In this document: positions 6,822 through 9,024 of the stretch, in pieces | Layout: every line of letters starts with the position of its first letter | How positions within the stretch are numbered: the first letter of the stretch is position 1 | NCBI GenBank assembly: GCA_934149245.1 | Contig: CAKPER010000046.1 | Coordinates: forward strand, 1-9,024 | Direction of reading: 5' to 3' | Origin: an uncultured Bacilli bacterium | GTDB taxonomy: Bacteria; Bacillota_I; Bacilli_A; RF39; UBA660 | DNA length: 9,024 nucleotides | The notes under the pieces: generated by a model | What the model was told of the DNA's origin: nothing | Database searches by the model: none | The model's input: only the letters and a program-made list of their open reading frames with translations | Position numbers and translations under genes: made by a program

Positions 6822-7229
6822 CTATTTCTCATAATTTTTAACTAAAGGCTTACTGCAATTAAGCTTATTTTTTATAATATTTTTTATTTCTAAATCTAAA
6901 TTAGACATATTAGCAAGATATAACATAAAATTACTTTTAGCAACATTATTATAGGTATTATTAGAAATTTCATTATCAATTGTTTTGCTAAAATATTCAT
7001 CTTCTATTTCAAAACAATTTTCATAAGAAAATATAATATTATTATAACATTTATTTGCACTATTTGGGTACTTTTCCAAAATATCATCACTAAGACTATT
7101 GTAATCATATTCTAATAAATTGTATCCACTGATACTATCCTCTCCTGTAATTATAAATCTATCAATATTATAATATTTATCAAGTGCTGTTAATAAAATT
7201 TTATTATTTGTATTTTTTCTTGATAAGCT
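6822..7229 (-). pseudogene. 5'-truncated gene fragment of unknown family
   Basis: The minus strand is open for 135 codons between a TGA at 7232-7230 and the stop at 6822. No ATG or GTG lies in frame; the first usable codon is a TTG at 7079 without a convincing ribosome site. The reading frame upstream of that TTG looks protein-like (ALDKYYNIDRFIITGEDS, then YNLLEYDYNSLSDDI), so the coding signal begins before any start. It overlaps the end of the KilA-N gene in another frame. This fits the 3' remainder of a gene whose front was lost in the event that also removed the end of the KilA-N gene. I do not recognise the family. Its stop is 13 bp before the metallopeptidase start, so it may once have been that gene's operon partner. 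Confidence 0.6.
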
Positions 7230-7669
7230 TCATTAGTTTTTAATCTCTCAAATTCAGTTATTAAATATAATTTAAACTCCGGAGATAGCCAACTTGCAAA
7301 TTCAAATGCAATATCTGGATGGGCATATGTTCCAATACTATATCTCCCACCTTTTGAAATTATTCCTATTGCTTTAGTTCTTTTTACCCATTGTGTTGGT
7401 GACATTGCAAATGAGTTTCTACCGTATTCAGTTTTAATTTGGTCGAATTCGACCAAATTAAAATTTTGATTATGAATTTCTTCCCATAGTCCAATATAAT
7501 CAATAGTATTTACTCTTCTTAACCAGTTTTTAACTGTAAAAGATGGATCACTTGAATTTTGATACTTTGCTAAATCAGTTAAAGAAATGTAATTAATATT
7601 TCCAACTCTTAGTATTCCCACCTTATTTTCTTTAACTATTATTTCTGCTGTTACTAAATCTTTTTTCAA
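7190..7669 (-). CDS. KilA-N domain DNA-binding protein, C-terminally truncated
   Basis: Phage-type DNA-binding protein. KilA-N proteins occur in phages and prophages and are thought to act as regulators or antirepressors. The conserved core is clear: ISLTDLAKY (28-36), NWLRRVNTIDYIGLWEEIHN (48-67), VEFDQIKTEYGRNSF (73-87), and the hallmark GTYAHPDIAFEFASWLSPEF (113-132). Full-length relatives continue well past the ERLKTNEAYQEKI segment. Here the protein ends six residues later (QIIKFY), so the C-terminal part is missing. The start is TTG 7669-7667 with AAAGGAG about 9 nt upstream; there is no better ATG. It may still bind DNA. It overlaps the orphan fragment downstream in another frame, which supports a deletion at this point. 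Confidence 0.82.
   Translation of the reverse strand: MKKDLVTAEIIVKENKVGILRVGNINYISLTDLAKYQNSSDPSFTVKNWLRRVNTIDYIGLWEEIHNQNFNLVEFDQIKTEYGRNSFAMSPTQWVKRTKAIGIISKGGRYSIGTYAHPDIAFEFASWLSPEFKLYLITEFERLKTNEAYQEKIQIIKFY
7432..7463. repeat. Perfect 32-bp palindrome inside the KilA-N gene
   Basis: The half TTTTAATTTGGTCGAA (7432-7447) is followed at once by its exact reverse complement (7448-7463), centred on GAATTC. It encodes the VEFDQIK part of the KilA-N domain. All 16 base pairs match and there is no loop. It could extrude as a cruciform or act as an operator. Confidence 0.9.
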
Positions 7670-7699
7670 TATTTTTTTCTCCTTTCTATTTAGATTTTA

Positions 7700-7736
7700 A
7701 AAGGTGTCAACAAATATAATCATTGTTCACACCTTT
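7700..7736. terminator. Strong hairpin between the zinc-ribbon and KilA-N genes, probable terminator
   Basis: The arm AAAGGTGTCAACAA (7700-7713) pairs with TTGTTCACACCTTT (7723-7736): 13 of 14 bases with one C-C mismatch and a 9-nt loop. The minus strand ends in CCTTTT, a short U-tail, and the plus strand continues TTTATTTT, so it could stop transcripts either way. It lies 31 bp before the KilA-N start and would separate that gene from upstream minus-strand transcription. A good TTGACA occurs in the arm (minus 7710-7705) but no -10 fits at the right distance. Confidence 0.6.
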
Positions 7737-7829
7737 ATTTTACTACATATTTTTAATATTTTGTGGACAAGTTCTAAAACTCGAACCAATTTATAATTTT
7801 TATAATTATTAGTTTTCCGTTATTTTATG

Positions 7830-7985
7830 CTACTTTCCACAGCATTGTTTGTATTTTTTCCCCGAACCACATGGCCCTTTGTATTCGGGATTTTGGAAGC
7901 TTTTGGGAGCACTTGGCTCGTTAATTCGACACTTGGTTACACTTGGGAGCACTCCGCAGCACTCAGCAAACCTAGCAGAACTTAT
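7830..7985 (-). pseudogene. SEC-C zinc-motif tail without a start (remnant 1)
   Basis: The minus strand is open for 51 codons between a TAG at 7988-7986 and the TAG at 7832-7830, with no ATG. It ends in the SEC-C signature NPEYKGPCGSGKKYKQCCGK, the zinc-binding motif known from the end of SecA and from many unrelated proteins. Another Cys pair (ECCG) lies near its front. The rest of the parent protein is not upstream: a stop and the inverted repeat come instead. It is best read as the surviving tail of a lost gene. Base composition is much richer in G+C than in the genes around it. Confidence 0.65.
7891..7970. repeat. GC-rich block with a degenerate 10-bp rhythm
   Basis: Successive decamers share a pattern: TTTTGGAAGC, TTTTGGGAGC, ACTTGGCTCG, then ACTTGGTTAC, ACTTGGGAGC, ACTCCGCAGC, ACTCAGCAAA. 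ACTTGG occurs three times and GGGAGCACT twice. Over 7861-7980, 61 of 120 bases are G or C, against 17 of 60 in 8041-8100. The repeat is imperfect and overlaps remnant 1. Confidence 0.45.
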
Positions 7986-8004
7986 CTAAAAACTTATCTA
8001 AAAA
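7981..8004 (-). repeat. Left inverted repeat, two tandem CTTATCTAAAA units
   Basis: CTTATCTAAAA occurs at 7981-7991 and again at 7993-8003. The reverse complement of this tandem pair appears at 8793-8813, on the other side of the zinc-ribbon gene, with one substitution and one missing base over about 22 bp. Confidence 0.6.
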
Positions 8005-8040
8005 TAACGAATTTTAAGTTTTTACAACTTCTAAATAATA

Positions 8041-8640
8041 CTATAAATTAAGCAATTCTTTTTTCTTTTTGGCAAATTCTTCTTGTGATATTGCACCCAT
8101 ATCAAGAAGCTCTTTTAACTTCTTAATTTCATCTAAATTACTATCATTTTTTATAATTTGTTGAGGTTGATTTTGTCTTAAATTATAATTTTCAATGTAT
8201 TCTTTGATGGACTGTGCTATCTTATTCTCATTAGCATAATTCCCCCACGGATCTTTGAAATACACAATATTTTCATCTTTTACTCGCTCTAATGGTTTAC
8301 TTTTTTTTGCCTCGATAGTACCAGGAACAATAAATTGTAAAAATCCTGTTGTAAAAGTTGTTGATTTTTTTAATTGAACACTTGTAATTTGGTTTAGCAT
8401 AATTGTTTTATCCCCAACGAATCCATGAGTTAATTTTGAAATGGCACCTGGCCTAGATATTGTTATGCTATTTTGATTTATTCTAATTTTTGCTTTTCCC
8501 TCTCCCATAACTTTAAAAAGAAATTCTTTTCCTAATATGTCATTCATAGAATTAGTATTTAATTCTACAATTTTACTACCACAACTTGTGCAAAATTTTG
8601 CACCATTTTCAATTTTAGTTCCACATTTCGTACAATACAT
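8041..8640 (-). CDS. Zinc-ribbon, PH-like and SHOCT domain protein
   Basis: Three-part cytoplasmic protein of unknown function. Residues 1-22 form a zinc ribbon with Cys3, Cys6, Cys17 and Cys20 (YCTKCG...FCTSCG). The middle (about 40-150) resembles the bacterial PH-like/DUF4429 type, with strands such as ITISRPG and ITSVQLKKS. The last 30 residues (LDEIKKLKELLDMGAISQEEFAKKKKELL) are a clear SHOCT helix pair, a small oligomerisation module. ATG 8640 is chosen over ATG 8658: the TATAAT box at 8668-8663 would start transcripts near 8656, after the first ATG, and AAGGG precedes the second. The result is 199 residues. It is bracketed by inverted repeats and SEC-C remnants. Such proteins are common and mostly uncharacterised in Bacillota; lipid or protein binding by the PH-like part is only a guess. 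Confidence 0.82.
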   Translation of the reverse strand: MYCTKCGTKIENGAKFCTSCGSKIVELNTNSMNDILGKEFLFKVMGEGKAKIRINQNSITISRPGAISKLTHGFVGDKTIMLNQITSVQLKKSTTFTTGFLQFIVPGTIEAKKSKPLERVKDENIVYFKDPWGNYANENKIAQSIKEYIENYNLRQNQPQQIIKNDSNLDEIKKLKELLDMGAISQEEFAKKKKELLNL

Positions 8641-8662
8641 AACTTCACTACCCTTCATTTTT

Positions 8663-8668
8663 ATTATA
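8663..8668 (-). promoter_or_regulatory. -10 box of the zinc-ribbon/SHOCT gene
   Basis: TATAAT (minus 8668-8663) is preceded by TGTGA, close to an extended -10; no good -35 is visible at 16-18 bp. It leaves a leader of about 15 nt before ATG 8640. A second TGATATAATA lies about 60 bp upstream (around 8722-8732) and could be an alternative. Confidence 0.5.
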
Positions 8669-8792
8669 TCACATTATCTTTTGATCCTTTTATTATTTCA
8701 ACTTTTGTTCTAAAATTCATTGATATTATATCATTTTTATGGATATTCATAGTATATCTACTTCCACAATGTCATTTTATTACAAATTACAA

Positions 8793-8813
8793 TTTAGATA
8801 AGTTTTAGATACG
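8793..8813 (+). repeat. Right inverted repeat, two tandem TTTAGATAAG-type units
   Basis: TTTAGATAAG (8793-8802) is followed by TTTTAGATACG (8803-8813). This is the inverted counterpart of the tandem pair at 7981-8004; the two copies enclose about 790 bp with the zinc-ribbon/SHOCT gene inside. Confidence 0.6.
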
Positions 8814-8904
8814 TTTTGCATTCAATTTGAAACATGCTTATAATTATTCAAATACTGTAATCATAGAAAAAAACACAATTCCTTATTTTATGTGGCGTTG
8901 CCGC

Positions 8905-8967
8905 TTATTTACCACAACATTGTTTATACTTGCGTCCTGAGCCACATGCTGTAAAATCTTGTATATT
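8905..8967 (-). pseudogene. SEC-C zinc-motif tail without a start (remnant 2)
   Basis: Twenty codons are open on the minus strand, ending FTACGSGRKYKQCCGK and a TAA at 8907-8905. A TAA at 8970-8968 closes the frame just upstream, so there is no start and no parent gene in frame. The stretch aligns with remnant 1 at 32 of 44 bases around the motif, and both are followed by CATAAAATAA and GGAA, so the two tails are related but not a recent copy. The rest of 8669-9024 holds the right inverted repeat and nothing else recognisable. Confidence 0.6.
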
Positions 8968-9024
8968 TTAAGTATTATCTATATTATACATATTTTTTTT
9001 ATTTACAAGGGTTATAGCACAGGG

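Noticed and set aside
7764..7790. Possible tRNA T-arm (minus GGTTCGAGT)
   Set aside because: The flanking bases do not form a 5-bp stem and no acceptor or anticodon arm is present.
7827..8051. Plus-strand open frame of 74 codons
   Set aside because: Antisense to the SEC-C tail, whose minus-strand translation has the recognisable motif; no ribosome site.
8867..8894. Possible terminator after SEC-C remnant 2
   Set aside because: A seven-T run is present on the minus strand but the stem is only four base pairs.
1..9024. CRISPR array
   Set aside because: No regularly spaced direct repeats with unique spacers; the short 11-bp and 10-bp repeats are too close together.

Overview
The window is AT-rich (locally about 25-28% GC in the stretches counted) and uses the standard code, with good AGGAGG-type ribosome binding sites and several GTG and TTG starts. 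Every protein gene runs on the minus strand. This suggests a low-GC Bacillota (Clostridia or Erysipelotrichia-like, perhaps gut-associated); genus cannot be told from sequence alone.

Left half (1-4965), cell-envelope stress signalling. Positions 1-1387 hold a BceRS-type pair: an OmpR-family regulator and an intramembrane-sensing kinase cut by the window edge. A TTACA-N4-TGTAA palindrome lies upstream. Next come a VanZ-family membrane protein and a membrane-anchored C39-type cysteine peptidase, which look like one operon. Then comes a VanR/VanS-like two-component pair. The VanRS-like promoter and the region in front of the peptidase-VanZ operon share the same direct repeats (TTAAGA-N5-TTAAGA, 11-bp period). 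The simplest reading is that this regulator controls its own operon and the peptidase-VanZ pair. No vanHAX genes are present here.

Middle (4966-7669), an accessory run. From left to right it holds a GNAT acetyltransferase, a HAD-like protein with an altered motif I, a cytoplasmic zinc metallopeptidase (HEFTH...E), an orphan 3' gene fragment with no start, and a KilA-N DNA-binding protein that stops early. The last two meet head to tail at about 7190-7229, which looks like a deletion scar. The KilA-N gene contains a perfect 32-bp palindrome.

Right end (7670-9024), a patchwork. A zinc-ribbon/PH-like/SHOCT protein is bracketed by imperfect inverted repeats of about 22 bp and by two start-less SEC-C zinc-motif tails. 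The tail downstream of it lies in a GC-rich island (61 of 120 bases G or C over 7861-7980) with a 10-bp rhythm. This looks like a site of repeated insertion and loss.
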